From Armigeres subalbatus (taxonomy: Eukaryota; Arthropoda; Insecta; Diptera; Culicidae): 64,000 nucleotides of DNA. Every line of letters begins with the position of its first letter. Position 1 is the first letter of the stretch. The translations under genes and the position numbers were made by a program. Shown here piece by piece: positions 1-11,942 of this stretch. The DNA is taken from the NCBI RefSeq assembly GCF_024139115.2, contig NC_085140.1:100266988-100330987 (forward strand). The letters run 5' to 3'. Under the pieces are notes generated by a model, which made no database searches, was not told the DNA's origin, and saw only the letters and a list, made by a program, of their open reading frames with translations.

Positions 1-516
1 TCACGAAAATATGATAGACTTAATATCTTTAATATCTCGTTAATATCTCAGCCGTTTCTCGATGGATTTTCAATTTTCTTTTACCATTCGATCAAGGAAG
101 AGTCAACGTTTCATACCCGATGTACACTGCAATCGTATTTTATGTGGTTTGTTTTACACGAATCGCTTTTTATGCGATTTTTTTTACTTGAATTTCGGGA
201 TATACGCGGTTTTTTACGTTGTTTTAATTTACGCGGCCCATATCCTCCGCGTGAAAACCGAATCCAGTGTGTTACAATTTTTATGTATGATTATTCACTA
301 TTCAAAACTTGATAACATCCTATTTGGGCACCTTGAATTAATTTGTGCCATGTGACATCAGCAATATAAAGTCTGTGTCTGGGACTTCCTCTGTTTATAA
401 TTTTAATTGCCTATATTCAGGCCCAAACACAGAACATTCAAGAGTGGGACATACACAAATCCACTCAAACATTTGTCACTAACATGCAAGATAAAATGAA
501 CCGTAACACAGTTTAG
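1..516. other. AT-rich DNA, no feature recognised
   Basis: No coding signature, terminal repeat or tandem array stands out. A 97-codon open stretch at 62-355 is low-complexity and resembles no family I know, so I do not call it a gene. Confidence 0.5.
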
Positions 517-950
517 CTATCGCTTGCGGTGAATCTCGGTAAAGCGACCGTGTGCCGCTCAAAGCGCACAAGCCCAAGTCCACAACACAAAACAGACCTG
601 ACACGACGGCCCTCCAACGAGACAGGAGGTTTGCGCAGGCCCAATAAGCCGCCTGGAAAACCCATAATTACGAGCAATATAAGAGATAATACGACTCGAT
701 ATAATCGGCAACGACCTAGGCGACGAATAAAGGATCACGATTGGCAGCTTGGAACATGGAACTGCAAGTCGCTAGGTTTCGCAGGTTGCGACATGATAAC
801 TTCGACGTCGTGGCGCTGCAGGAGATTTGCTGGAAAGGACAGAAAGTGTGGAAAGCCGGACAACGAGCGGCTAACTTTTACCAAAGCTATGGCACCACCA
901 GCCAATCAACGCAAGGATGTGCAAGCCACATCATACACTCAAAGAGTCGG
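517..950 (+). pseudogene. RTE-clade retrotransposon, 5' endonuclease fragment
   Basis: Two frames together encode the start of an AP-endonuclease domain. WQLGTWNCKSLGF near 740-780 is the usual opening motif of RTE EN-RT polyproteins. The next frame gives NFDVVALQEICWKGQKVW near 800-850, which carries the catalytic glutamate of the LQE motif. The motifs lie in different frames and the spacing is short, so a deletion and frameshift separate them. The family encodes one protein with endonuclease and reverse transcriptase domains that copies RNA into a nicked chromosomal site. Homology fades after about 950. The RT part starting near 2016 may be the downstream remainder of the same insertion, with about 1 kb of unrelated or diverged DNA between them; that link is inference. 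Confidence 0.6.
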
Positions 951-2015
951 TGAGAGCCCACCAGAACCAGAACTCTAAGTGGGAGTGCGCCTCTCATCAT
1001 CGGCAGACTCTCTCCTCTCACCAACAACCATTAATAAGCTGGAAGAAACATAAACAACCCACAGTCAAACTCAACATTGGAGGACGGGACTCGAAACTAC
1101 AAACAATTCGCGCTGTGACGTTAAACACAATCAATCAATCGAATGGCTAGGGGGACTACAGAGAAACATTTTATTGAGGCAAACACATAGCATATTTATT
1201 AACTTAATTCTAACAGGGGCACATATTGGTTCGGGGTTTGTGGTTTGTTCGTTTTAGTGTTTGTGTTCGTTCATAATTTCTGTCTACTATATTGTGTGCG
1301 GTTTCTCTTCCCTAGCTCTCTCTTTCGTTTGTGCTCTGTGCTGTATTAATGTGACGTCACTCTTTCACGCAGCGCAGCTGCTGACTAGTCTGCGCTCCTA
1401 CTACTCGACGGTATTTTTGGTGGTGGCGAAAACGGGCTCACGCACGCATTTTCACGGGTCCGTGATGGCGGACCCAAGCGATAGTCGGTGGGTTTTTCGA
1501 CTCGCGAAAAATTGTTTGGCTTTAGAAGCACATTCGATGGCTCTTCAGTCTACGACTGGCACAAAAAAACGTTTCCTCCGCGGCGCCCTCCTCGGACGCC
1601 GCACTCCAATAAAAAAAAAGGGTTTGATGACTCACCGGTTTGTTTGGGCTTACTGACCCAGTCGATGACCTGCCGGTGGGGTCGACGCTCCCGGCTTGTT
1701 GACGCCGGCGATGACGCTTCTTAATGAAGCTGACGAGACGTAATCGCGATGGCGGTTGCTAGCCGGTGGTTTTACGGACCGGCTGGTGGATCTCGTCCAC
1801 GTGGAGGTCCCCTGGCCTTCCCTCGGTCCGATATGGCGACGGATCGGTCCGCTTCTAGCAGGTGACGATCGCCAGGAATGTTTCGTCCGTCGGGGAGAAA
1901 TGTCGCGCTGGGGTACGATATGATTGCTGCGGGTGGGAAAATACACGCCAATCTGGCTGGACGAACAATTTGAGTACAAGCACTAAACATCACACTATGA
2001 GCACGTCAACTCCGC
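951..2015. other. Unassigned, locally GC-rich spacer between two RTE pieces
   Basis: The base composition rises from about 1400 to 1980. Several open frames overlap on both strands, including 1261-1656 on the plus strand and 1650-1979 on the minus strand, but none resembles a protein family. It could be retrotransposon 5' UTR or LTR-like sequence. I found no TG...CA boundaries or duplicated ends to support that. Confidence 0.35.
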
Positions 2016-3821
2016 ACGAGGGCGAACGAGGCCCGATTCAAACGGGCGCGGAACAGACAAAACTCGATTTTCGGAGGAAAAATCGCCAGCAGGAAGATCG
2101 AGACCGTGAAGATACGGTCCAACTGTACCGCGCTAATAACACACGAAAGTTCTATGAGAAGTTGAACCGTTCACGTAAGCGTGAGGTGATCCAAAGGTGG
2201 CGACAGCACTACGAAGAATACCTGAATGGCGATGTGGCAGAAAACGGTGGGGGTATGGAAATGAACCTAGGAGAACACGCGCAGGGCATAATTTTACCGG
2301 CTCCGGATCTCCAGGAAATCCAGGAGGAGATTGGCCGGCTGAAGAACAACAATGCCCCTGGGGTTGACCAACTACCAGGAGAGCTATTTAAACACGATAA
2401 TGAGGCACTGGCCAGAGCGCTGCACGCTGCATTCGGGAGGAGGAAGTTTTGCCGCAGGGGTGGATGGAAGGTGTCGTGTGTCTCATCTACAAAAAAGGCG
2501 ATAAGCTGGATTGTAGCAACTACCGCGCAATCACATTGCTGAACGCCGCCTACAAGGTACTCTCCCAAATTTTATGCCGTCGACTAGCACCAATTGCAAG
2601 AGAGTTCGTGGGGCAGTACCAGGCGGGTTTTATGGGCGAACACTCCACCACGGACCAGGTGTTCGCCATTCGCCAAGTACTGCAGAAATGCCGCGAATAC
2701 AACCTGCCCACACATCATCTATTCATCGACTTCAAAGCCGCATATGATACAATCGATCGGGACCAGCTATGGCAGCTAATGCACGAACACGGATTCCCGG
2801 ATAAACTGACACGGTTGATCAAAGCGACGATGGATCGGGTGATGTGCGTAGTTCGAGTTTCAGGGATATTCTCGAGTCCCTTCGAAACCCGCAGAGGATT
2901 ACGGCAAGGTGATGGTCTTTCGTGTCTGCTATTCAGCATCGCTTTGGAAGGGGTAATACGAAGAGCAAGGATTAACACGAGTGGTACAATTTCCAATAAG
3001 TCCGTCCAGCTATTTGGCTTCACCGACGACATAGATATTATGGCACGTAACTTTGAGAAGTTTGAGGAAGCCTACATGAGACTGAAGCGGGAAGCCAAGC
3101 GGAACAGACTAGTCATCAACACGTCGAAGACGAAGTACATGATAGGAAGAGGTTCAAGAGAAGACAATGTGAGCCACCCACCGCGAGTTTGCATTGGTGG
3201 TGACGAAATCGAGGTGGTAGAAGAATTTGTGTACTTGGGCTCACTGGTGACTGCCGAAGTATAGAGGCTGGAAATCGTACATACTTTGGACTCCGCAAGA
3301 CGCTCCGATCGAATAGAGTTCGCCGCCGTACCAAACTGACAATCTACAAAACGCTAATTAGACCGGTAGTCCTCTACGGACACGAGACCTGGACGATGCT
3401 CGTGGAGGACCAACGCGCACTTGGAGTTTTCGAAAGGAAAGTGCTGCGTACCATCTATGGTGGGGTGCAGATGGCGGACGGTACGTGGAGAAGGCGAATG
3501 AACCACGAATTGCATCAGCTGTTGGGAGAACCATCCATCGTTCACACCGCGAAAATCGGACGACTGCGATGGGCCGGGCATGTAGCCAGAATGTCGGACA
3601 GTAACCCGGTGAAAATGGTTCTCGACAACGATCCGACGGGCACAAGAAGGCGAGGTGCGCAGCGGGCAAGGTGGATCGATCAGGTGGAAGATGACTTGCG
3701 GACCCTCCGTAGACTACGTGGTTGGCGACGTGTAGCCATGGACCGAACCGAATGGAGAAGACTCTTATATACCGCACAGGCCACTTCGGCCTTAGTCTGA
3801 ATAAATAATAATAATAATAAG
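2016..3821 (+). pseudogene. RTE-clade EN-RT relic, subfamily A, with 3' TAA repeats
   Basis: This is the reverse transcriptase and C-terminal part of an RTE-type polyprotein. Visible blocks are the linker FYEKLNRSRK, then PGVDQLPGELFKH, LIYKKGDKLDCSNYRAITLL, FIDFKAAYDTIDR (RT motif A aspartate), RRGLRQGDGLSCLLFSIALE, FTDDIDIM (motif C, first residue altered from the usual FADD) and the C-terminal ETWTMLVEDQRALGVFERKVLR plus RRMNHELHQLLGEP. The frame changes near 2440 and again between 3260 and 3396, and about 20 codons are missing after NRSRK compared with the copy at 21.9 kb. After the stop that follows ATSALV the copy ends in short TAA repeats, as expected for RTE 3' ends. It is a dead copy. 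The same subfamily recurs at 19.56-28.68 (minus, split), 36.4 and 43.2 kb. Confidence 0.8.
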
Positions 3822-4644
3822 AAACTATTTCAAGAATTCCTTGGGGACCTATTCCTTTAATCCAATGAAATTATTCAACAAAAAATACTCAGAGCAATTA
3901 CCGTCTCGATTTTAATCATATAGCACTACTCATCACAATTGAAGGTCAAGATGATTTGGGTTTTCCACTTACCCCATTCCACTAGGTTAAGTGGAAAAAT
4001 AAATCCCAAATTTCAAAAATATTTTTATAAATTTCAAGCGGCTAAAATGGTATGAATTACCACATAGTTGGTGCAAAATGGACTGTTTTGGGAGCCCATA
4101 ATGATTGAATGCATTTAGATCATTTAAATTGGTTTTACAATAATTTGAACATTAACTATCGGTTTTTCCTTTTCCACTTCCCCCAGTGTACCTTATATTC
4201 TGAGAACACTGAGCGTAATTTCATGTATAAAAAAAATAATTCTTTGTGAATGCTTTTTTCGGTTTTCCGAACAAAAAGGAATTGCCTTCCTACTCACCCG
4301 ATTTGGATTGAATTTATCATTCGGTATGGTCTATCTTGAAATCAACAGCCATCAAAACACCGAACAAATTATCGAGAGATTTGAAATCATGGCACAATCG
4401 TCAAAAATGTGTGAAAAGTATTTGTATAGAAAAGTGCGGCCACCGTGATTTTTTTCCAACACGATCGAAGGCGTAAAACTCAGGATACAGGGTTCATTTT
4501 AATGTGAACAAATTCATCTTGGTTTATGTAGTCCTATTATAATAACATGCAATGCATGCTGGTTCTTTAATTTATTACAAAAATATTTAAAAACCTGTCC
4601 TGTACGGATAATTTGCAGATACCCTGTAGATATTAATTTTAAGA
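3822..4644. other. AT-rich spacer, nothing recognised
   Basis: I see no coding frame of note and no terminal repeats. Two short stretches rich in TTTTCCACTT near 3960 and 4165 look alike but do not define an element. Confidence 0.4.
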
Positions 4645-4657
4645 TTTTAAAGAACTG

Positions 4658-4714
4658 TTTTTTCTTTTATGTCTTTATTAGGGAGACTTTCAGCCCGAGG
4701 CTGGCTCGTCTCCG
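4658..4714 (-). mobile_element. 57-bp 5'-truncated retroelement end with 13-bp target duplication
   Basis: The 13-mer TTTTAAAGAACTG occurs at 4645-4657 and again at 4715-4727. The 57 bases between them, read on the minus strand, form a GC-rich hairpin (GGAGACGAGCC...GGCTGAAAGTCTCC type) followed by CTAATAAAGACATAAAAG and an A-rich tail. A polyadenylation-like AATAAA, an A-rich 3' end and flanking duplications are the signature of target-primed reverse transcription. The insert is therefore a very short 3' remnant of a non-LTR element or SINE. I cannot name the parent family. Confidence 0.65.
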
Positions 4715-4727
4715 TTTTAAAGAACTG

Positions 4728-7700
4728 ATTATAGCCCAAAAGTTATATACATTCTACAATTTGTGGATGATTTTTCTTTGCAGAGATACTTGTTCATACT
4801 TTGGTTTTCAAAATATAAAGAGTTACGCAAGTGTATTGAAGTCATCTTTCAATATGCGAAGTTTCACATCGCACTGACATAATTTCGTGATGAATACTTG
4901 TTGACAAATCAAATTGTGCAATGTATACCGGTACAGCGCTCCAGAGGAATAATCATCAAAGTGACTTTGCATCAACGTTTTCAACAGAGTTGTCCTTCTC
5001 ACACTATTCACACTTCGTCGAACGGCACAGGAATCCATTGCAGTTCGTTTGAGTTTTTGTTATTTATTAATCTGCTAACGATATGACCATCAAAGCAACA
5101 TTCAGCGAGCAACACAACGCGCAGCATCTGAACTGAAGCTTCCCCGCAATGACAATCCTCTTCTGCTCGACGTCACGGATCAAGTCCAGAGGCACGGACA
5201 GATTTATGACTTTGATTCCCTCAAGTTCAAGCTTCTGTCCGGACACACCCGTCTGTCTGTCGGTTCGTCTCGTCACCTCTTGTCGGATTCCGACTAGTCT
5301 CGAGTCTACTTGCTCGTCACGATAGGGATCTCCTGGGATCCGATCTCACCTCAGCATGACGTTTCATTTTTTGCAACCGTTTAGCTTTCGGTGGATATTA
5401 TCCCAAAGGTCATGTCTTCAGCAGTCAAATGCCAGTAATTGTGTGGTTTTGTGCTCATTTGGGAGATTTTATTTACATGATCGATTGCAATTTAATGGGC
5501 TGGATCATAATCAGAACCATCAGCACCCTTTCAGCTAGTTTCTCACGTTTCTTAGGGATTGTTCCGCCCGCTTGGGAAAACAAACATTGATAAATATGGG
5601 CGTCCTACTGGGACTCGGTGGTCTGAGCTGCTTAGGACCTGCGATGGAAGCAATTGAAACCTGTTTCACCACATCCAGTTAGTGACAAATGATTGTCGTT
5701 GTCACGTTCGTTATGATCTGATCGTTTTCACACATTGTATCTCCTCGCGCGGGCACGGCTCGTTGGAAAATCTTGCGTCATGCACGCGTTATCAATTATT
5801 GCTTTCATCACTTGAAACGCGATGCGATGGAGGAACGGTTCCCTTTTCCGCAGTCCCAAACTAAACCATAACCGAACGAGGCAAAGCATCATAGCTAATC
5901 CGGAACACGTGTTTCTCCGGTGGTGTTTTGTTCCTTGTCGCTTCGGCTGTTCCAATATCCCATCCGAGCCGACGACGACACAGGATCTGGGCTTAGTCAA
6001 ATTACTAAATTGACCATAATGTGTGCGCTCAGCGCAGTTGAGACTGTTTGCATACAAAGCCGCAGCACCAAAGTGGAGTCAAGTTGAGCAGGCGACCGTT
6101 TGTTGGGACTGTGATGAGTTACAGAAAGCTATCCCGTTTAGCCATGGTTGTTGGTTTTCGGGTCGATCCTTCCGCCTTGAAATAGGATTCTTTCTTCCTT
6201 GTAGTTGAAATTCAAGTTTTTGAATTGCGATAATTTATAGAAGAGATGGAAAATATGTTTATTCTATTCTCAGTTTCCGTGACATAATGAACGGACGAGA
6301 TTATTGTGGTTTTATCAAAATTATTATATTTTCGGTGCCTTCAAACGCTCATCATTGAACCGGTAAATCATTCAAAATGCTCAGTTTTATCCCGGACGAC
6401 GATTCTCATGCAAATTAGTCTAACCGCGACGGCACCACCAATACGCTAAATCCGTTTATCGTGGCCTACGCAAGCACGTGTTTAAAGCGCCGTCGCTTTG
6501 TAACAACTCTTTTCAGTTGTTATGCCTAACATGCCTCTACTACAGTTGATACACGTCTGCCACGAGGAGATAATTTCCGCGCACTACTGGACCCCATTGA
6601 ATGATAGCTATACATACAAAAAGGGAATTGCGACACAAATAATTGAAATTTTATAATTATTTTCGGTAGCTGCACTCGTCAGTCGACAGCAGTGTGATTG
6701 AATTGTTATGGAAATGATTGAAAGAACGTAACAAACTGCGGACGCTGGTAGGAGTTTGATAAAAAGGATTGATTCAAACTGGGTGGCAGTTTCAGTATTC
6801 GGCAATAAATTTAGTTTTGGTGGAAACTGTTGGTCTGTCAGCTCGGTATTGAGATTCATTCAAATGCATCTTATGAATGAACTACAAGATTTTCATTCAT
6901 CTTTTCCACTTATTTCTCGGTAGCAACTGCAGTCTATGGCGTCGTCTACTACTTGACCGAAATTCAGTGGAAAATCTTTTCCTAGCTCTTTGATCTCCTA
7001 TCGTACATCATCATGTAAGACTGGATCCCATAACCTGATGGATTTGTATAATCTATAACCATCGTAAAACGGGAGCAACTTGAGTCACTCCATCAGAGAT
7101 GCGATCGGTTTGATTACCGATTTTTCGCTTGAAAAGTCACACGCAACAAAAACAACACACACCCCGACGTATCTTAATGAGTTTATTGCTAGTGCCAATG
7201 TAAACACCGCCGCGGATGGGGATCTCGCGTTTGGTCGACAGGTTTTCCACCGGGTCGTTATGACGATTTTAGAGGCCACTAGTGGCACAGTCTGATTTCT
7301 CTATGACGATCATTCATATAATAGTTTTCGAAAAGGAATTACTATTCCTTGAAATATCTTCACCACTTATGACTATCTTTGATGTCGTTTTCGGAAGCAT
7401 CAACTGTAATTCGGCTGAAGTAGTAAACGTGTGTTTCGTTCCGAACATGTAGGTATGTGGGGTTATTTAGAGACTTCCAAATGATTAGCTCTCGATTCAA
7501 CTTGGTTTGCCACTTGAAGCAGATGGGTTTTTTTCTCGGGCCTTCTTGGGAGCGAAGATGTGTTTCAGACAATGTTTGATGCTTGTGTGAACTACTTGTC
7601 AGTGTTCCTAGAAGTAATAACTTATGGTTGGGGAATTATAAAAGATGTTGGTTAAGATAGAGCGGGATATAATTTTTATTATTATTATTATGTTTTATGT

Positions 7701-8440
7701 CATGAATTATTTTAGTGTTGACTATGATTATGAAACTATGAATATAATTTTGACAACTACTGTTGTCTTGACAATAAGACGCGCAAACGAACATGCTGAA
7801 TACAGTCATACCACAATGTACGTACCCTCGATAGCACGTACATTTTATTAAGCATATGCGATATTTCGAAAAAAATCGTTTCGGTGATTCGAAACAAAAT
7901 TCCGCGGAATTTGAGCATGACGAAATCTGATTTCTTAATTTAGTTTCGTTTCGTAAAACTACAAAAAAAAACGCTGGGAAAAACTTGCTTTTAATGAAAT
8001 TCAACGGAATTCCGAGAAATTTTGGAACAAATTTAAACTTAAACCATATAGTCTACGGTAGAGTAACATCAAAACTTTTGGCTGCGCCACTCAACAACAT
8101 CATAAAGCTGTTTTCAAAACTTAATGTTATGCAATTTTTCCTACTAACGCTACATAATCCCAATCTGAACAGACAAATAAGTATCTAGCTAGCTTCTATA
8201 AAAAGTCTTCCGTGTTTTGTTACAAATATCTAACCGAAAACGAAGGGTATCTTTAACTATTCTATCATATTTTTTCAAGAGTGATCCAACTCAATATATA
8301 AGACTTCATGCTCAAAGCGTAATTGTAATCAGATATGAATCAGATCAGTATAACCTTGTCAAAGGCAAAGCTGTGACGTGGATTCATAGGGCCTTGTGAA
8401 GTCTTTTAGAGCGCTTTTTCTTATTGAAGACTACATATTT
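4728..8440. other. Long stretch with no recognised gene or element
   Basis: About 3.7 kb of moderately AT-rich sequence. Open frames are all short (60-122 codons), overlap on both strands and have no family resemblance; the longest, 7636-8004 on the minus strand, is low-complexity. No terminal inverted repeats or tandem arrays were visible by eye. This may be the host's own intergenic or intronic DNA, the longest such block in the window with 16.1-19.5 kb and 32.6-36.1 kb. Confidence 0.4.
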
Positions 8441-8450
8441 GTACAATATG

Positions 8451-8887
8451 AGTGCTGAATCGACCGTGTTGCTGCTAGTCACGCGCCTGCAGCTAGCCTG
8501 GAAAAACGCGAACTACAAAAATCTGCATCGCCGAGCAGATATTTATTTTATCAGTGTGCGATCGATCGTGTTGATGCTGGTCACGCCCAGTGTTGGTAAA
8601 ATCTAAAATTCTCAAATCTCATCGGCGATTCAAATCATGCGTGAGTCGAATCCCATCAGAATCATGGCCCAGAGAATCGCCAAAAAGGTATTTTGACCAT
8701 AACTGTTGATCCCATAGTCCGATATGGCCAATTTTCAATAGGAAACAATGGATAAGGATACTGCGTCGAATGCAATTTGTTGCGAGCAAATCGGTTGAGC
8801 AAAAGTACCTGAAAAATTGGCAAGACTTTTTCACGCATTTTTGCTTAAAAAATGTATTTTGGTCATAATTTTTGATCCCATAGTCCG
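8451..8887. repeat. Two pairs of degenerate direct repeats
   Basis: A unit of about 35 bp centred on TCGTGTTGATGCTGGTCACGC is present at 8451-8484 and 8551-8587. A second unit of about 40 bp centred on GTTGATCCCATAGTCCG is present at 8682-8721 and 8847-8887, about 166 bp apart. Related sequence in inverted orientation (CCAACACTGATCACGCCAG) occurs near 10494-10512, which suggests the remains of a larger element spanning the MITEs in between. No boundaries could be fixed. Confidence 0.4.
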
Positions 8888-8986
8888 TCGCGATTTGCAT
8901 CATTGCATGATTTCTATGAGTTCTTCATTGTTAAATGCATTGAATTAACATTTTTCGCTTAAAACAATGTCTAATAAATCCATATG

Positions 8987-9355
8987 CAGTGTTGTCCTAC
9001 ACTCAGTGCGAAAAAATCTGCTCTTTGATTTTACTCCATCTAAACGATTTTATAGTCTTAACTAAGTAAGGGCAACTAATAGAAGGATATTTGAATTTTC
9101 TAAATGTCATATCAAACTGTCAAAAAATGCACGTCAGAGCAACAGGAGCGCGCGCGCTGAAAATACACTCCAGTGTATTTTCAGTGCGCGCGCTCCTGTG
9201 GCTCTGGTGTGCATTTTTTCAATAGTTTGACATGACAATTAGAAAATTCAAATATCCCTCTATTAATTACACTTACTTAGCTAAGATTATAAAATCGTTT
9301 AAATGGAGTAAAATCAAAGAGCAGAATTTTTTGCACTGAGTGTAGGACAACACTG
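8987..9355. mobile_element. hAT-type palindromic MITE with 8-bp TSD
   Basis: The 369-bp element begins CAGTGTTGTCCTACACTCAG and ends with its reverse complement. Nearly its whole length folds back on itself, with arms of about 180 bp meeting at GAGTGTATTTTCAG near 9170. It is flanked by the exact 8-mer TCCATATG at 8979-8986 and 9356-9363. An 8-bp duplication and CAGTG-type ends are typical of hAT elements. It has no coding capacity and would need a transposase supplied in trans. Confidence 0.85.
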
Positions 9356-9375
9356 TCCATATGTAAACAAAACAT

Positions 9376-9572
9376 ACAAAAGATATTTTAGTTACTAGAT
9401 AAAGATTGTCGCTGTCCGGAACATCTTTTGCTGGCGAGGATAGGGAATGTCAAAATGTCAAAGAAGAAAAATCCTTACGATTTGACAGCTTGGTACCCAA
9501 CATGTTCCGGACAGCAGAACAAAGGGAACCGAAGCGACAATATTTATCTAGTAACTAAAATATCTTTTGAGC
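9376..9572. repeat. Fold-back repeat with deletion in one arm
   Basis: AAAGATATTTTAGTTACTAG at 9378-9397, followed by ATTGTCGC and TGTCCGGAACAT, reappears in inverted order at about 9506-9571. The right arm has roughly 20 extra bases between the two blocks. It lies only 12 bp beyond the target duplication of the hAT MITE at 8987-9355. A 73-codon open frame at 9428-9649 crosses it and is not considered real. Confidence 0.6.
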
Positions 9573-10042
9573 GAAGCGATGCGATTCTGTCCGAGAAACT
9601 CAAGCGCGATCAGGTATCTGGCACCCCCAATCCTAACCACTACGTTTGACAATAGCCAACATCTTTGAGTTTCCCATTGTTCTATTGAAATTGGGTTTCC
9701 CATTGACAATTCTATTTTGTAAACAAACCATTATTCCAAACCGATTTTTTTTCCAAATGGACGTAAATATTTTTCACCATTTTTCGAGAACTTGTGCGAA
9801 AGTGTGAATGCAAGGTGTGTTTGAACAAAAATATTGATACCTTTAATAAATGTTCATATTTCGATCGGCACCAAGCGCTACTTCGCCAAAATATTACGAT
9901 ATTTGAAACATATTTTCAATGGGAGATTTTCGATGACTATAATTACGTCTTCGTGTTAAATTAATCGATGATTTTGATGCTGGCATCAAAAACATGGCCG
10001 CTTCGCAGACCCCTGAGCGCGATGCTCTCTCTACAAAATCGT
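9573..10042. other. Short spacer, nothing recognised
   Basis: AT-rich sequence between two MITEs with no recognisable gene or repeat boundary. Confidence 0.35.
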
Positions 10043-10050
10043 AAGCGAGT

Positions 10051-10436
10051 TAGGAATGGGCGTTTTTCGGAGAAATATCGATACTGCCGAATCGATGTTT
10101 TTATTTTCGAATATCGATGCCGAAAAATATCGTCGTTGAAACATCGATATTCCGATATATCGATACGCCCAAAAAATTAAAAGCACGAGCAAAAAAAAAA
10201 TAGAGACTAAGATTTCCCATTTCCGATCATCGAATCATACATCGAAGATTCGCTGTTTTTAACAGATTGAGCCTAATGTGCTATATTTTTACCCTAAAAA
10301 AATCGAAATCCGATATCACCAACAAAAAATCGATACGGTCAAATGTCGAACATAAAAAAAAATCGATACAAAATATCGATTAATCGGAGCGAAAATATCG
10401 ATTCCTGATATATCGTATCGGTATCGCCCATTCCTA
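10051..10436. mobile_element. hAT-type MITE with an array of ATCGAT motifs
   Basis: The 386-bp element has 12-bp perfect terminal inverted repeats, TAGGAATGGGCG and CGCCCATTCCTA. The exact 8-mer AAGCGAGT flanks it at 10043-10050 and 10437-10444. The 8-bp duplication and TAGG...GGGC ends fit hAT elements of the Ac/hobo type. Subterminal regions on both sides are studded with TATCGATA-like words (about ten ATCGAT cores), where a hAT transposase would be expected to bind. It has no coding capacity. Confidence 0.85.
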
Positions 10437-10444
10437 AAGCGAGT

Positions 10445-10897
10445 TAGCTCGTGTATGAAGCCTCGCTGATTGAGATTTGAGTATGACTCTACCAACACTG
10501 ATCACGCCAGCGAGTGCGGGAGAACACGAAGTTAAAAAAATAATGTTTGCATCGAAGAGCACAAAATCATGAAGTTCAGAATCGATCGTGTTGTAGAAGC
10601 TTATTAAACGAAGCACATTGAGATTCTCACGTCCGAATGTGTGAGTGGCGATAAAAGGAAAACAAACACTCCTAGATGGTGCTACTCAGCAAAGTTTGGG
10701 TAAAAATGAGTATATTTCCATATATTTTTTGACTCCTTCGCAACCATCGTGATGACTCGATGAATTTTGAGGTTATGAGCAGAAGGAAAACAAACATGTA
10801 TTTACACATGCCGAATTGCACATCAGTGTGCGAGCGTTAAACGTCACTCATCTCTATTGTCGTACTAGTTTTCCTCTCCTTATCCTAAATTGACTTC
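10445..10897. other. Spacer, nothing recognised
   Basis: Contains sequence near 10486-10520 that is an inverted relative of 8551-8600. Otherwise no feature. Confidence 0.35.
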
Positions 10898-11124
10898 AAG
10901 GTCACTCCTGACGGAATCCAATTTTCAAAGTACTCGCGTTTTCAAGGGCACACCGTTCGATACGGAAGCAACGCACAAATGTTATTTTTTATTTTTTTCA
11001 GCTTTGCTGCGTCGCAGCATGCGTTAAAAAATAAAAATGACAGTTGTGCGTTGCTTCCGTATCGAATGGTGTGCCCTTGAAAACGCGAGTACTTTGAAAA
11101 TTGGATTCCGTCAGGAATGACCTT
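10898..11124. mobile_element. Palindromic MITE, about 227 bp
   Basis: The arms begin AAGGTCACTCCTGACGGAAT and end in the inverted form ending TGACCTT. They pair over about 95 bp each, through TACTCGCGTTTTCAAGGGCA and GATACGGAAGCAACGCACAA, leaving a short T-rich loop near 10985-11025. I could not define a target duplication, so the superfamily is open. Confidence 0.75.
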
Positions 11125-11158
11125 AAGGACGTGACCGGCTCATGCTATCCATAGCAGC

Positions 11159-11507
11159 TGTTTCTGTTGAGGATTAAAATTTGATAACAATTTTTGCATG
11201 CCTCATATGCACAAACACCAGACTACACCCGATTTTGTTTTTACACGGATTTTTTTACACGGCCGTGTAAAAAAAATCCCATTAAATTTTTTTCAAAGTT
11301 GCAAAAGTTTTCAGTTCAAAATTCGAAAACCCGCGTAAAAAAAGTTTCATGATTTCTCGACGAATCTTTTTCATGAGCAACTTTGAAAAAAAAATTAGTG
11401 GGATTTTTTTTACACGGCCGTGTAAAAACAAAATCGGGTGTAGTCTGGTGTTTGTGCATATGAGGCATGCAAAAATTGTTATCAAATTTTAATCCTCAAC
11501 AGAAACA
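11159..11507. mobile_element. Palindromic MITE, about 349 bp
   Basis: The outer arms, from TGTTTCTGTTGAGGATTAAA inward through CATATGCACAAACACCAGAC to TTTTTACACGG, are repeated in inverted order ending AATCCTCAACAGAAACA. ACACGGCCGTGT, itself a palindrome, appears once in each arm. The arms are about 130 bp or more and the centre is AT-rich. No clear target duplication was seen. Confidence 0.75.
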
Positions 11508-11942
11508 AATGTAAAAAAACTAGCAATGGGTAATGTTTTAACATAACCGCGAGTAGACGTAGGACTTATATAAACGCAACGTATTTGCATTTGACTTCTA
11601 ACTTTTGGATCTATGAAGTTTGATTATAGGTATTGATATTGGAAACGACAACTTCCATGCTGTGTAAAATTATTAGCAATATGTTTATTCAAAGCTTCTG
11701 GAAATAAAACTAATAAATAAATACATAATTAGAATTGCTTTGTTTCTAACTATTAAGCCCTTATTTACTTAAGCAAATGTAGGGCATTTATAGATTTCTT
11801 AATGATGATAGTATTTGAAGTTTTAAAATTCTATTAATAAAATTTTCAGACTTGGGCAAAATGTGCTATTTTAGGAGAACCCGTTTACCAAACAAAGAAA
11901 TACAGCACAAATTTCGTTGCTTCTTTTTGCTAACATGCGTGC
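11508..11942. other. AT-rich spacer, nothing recognised
   Basis: No coding frame, terminal repeat or tandem array visible. Confidence 0.35.

Noticed and set aside
1261..1980. Overlapping plus and minus open frames as genes
   Set aside because: They lie in a GC-rich stretch where open frames are frequent and match no family.
2209..2568. Minus-strand open frames opposite the RTE copies (here and at 22494, 43621, 46779, 47651, 57375)
   Set aside because: They are antisense shadows of RT or ORF1 coding sequence.
9428..9649. 73-codon lysine-rich open frame
   Set aside because: It spans a fold-back repeat and has no recognised homology.
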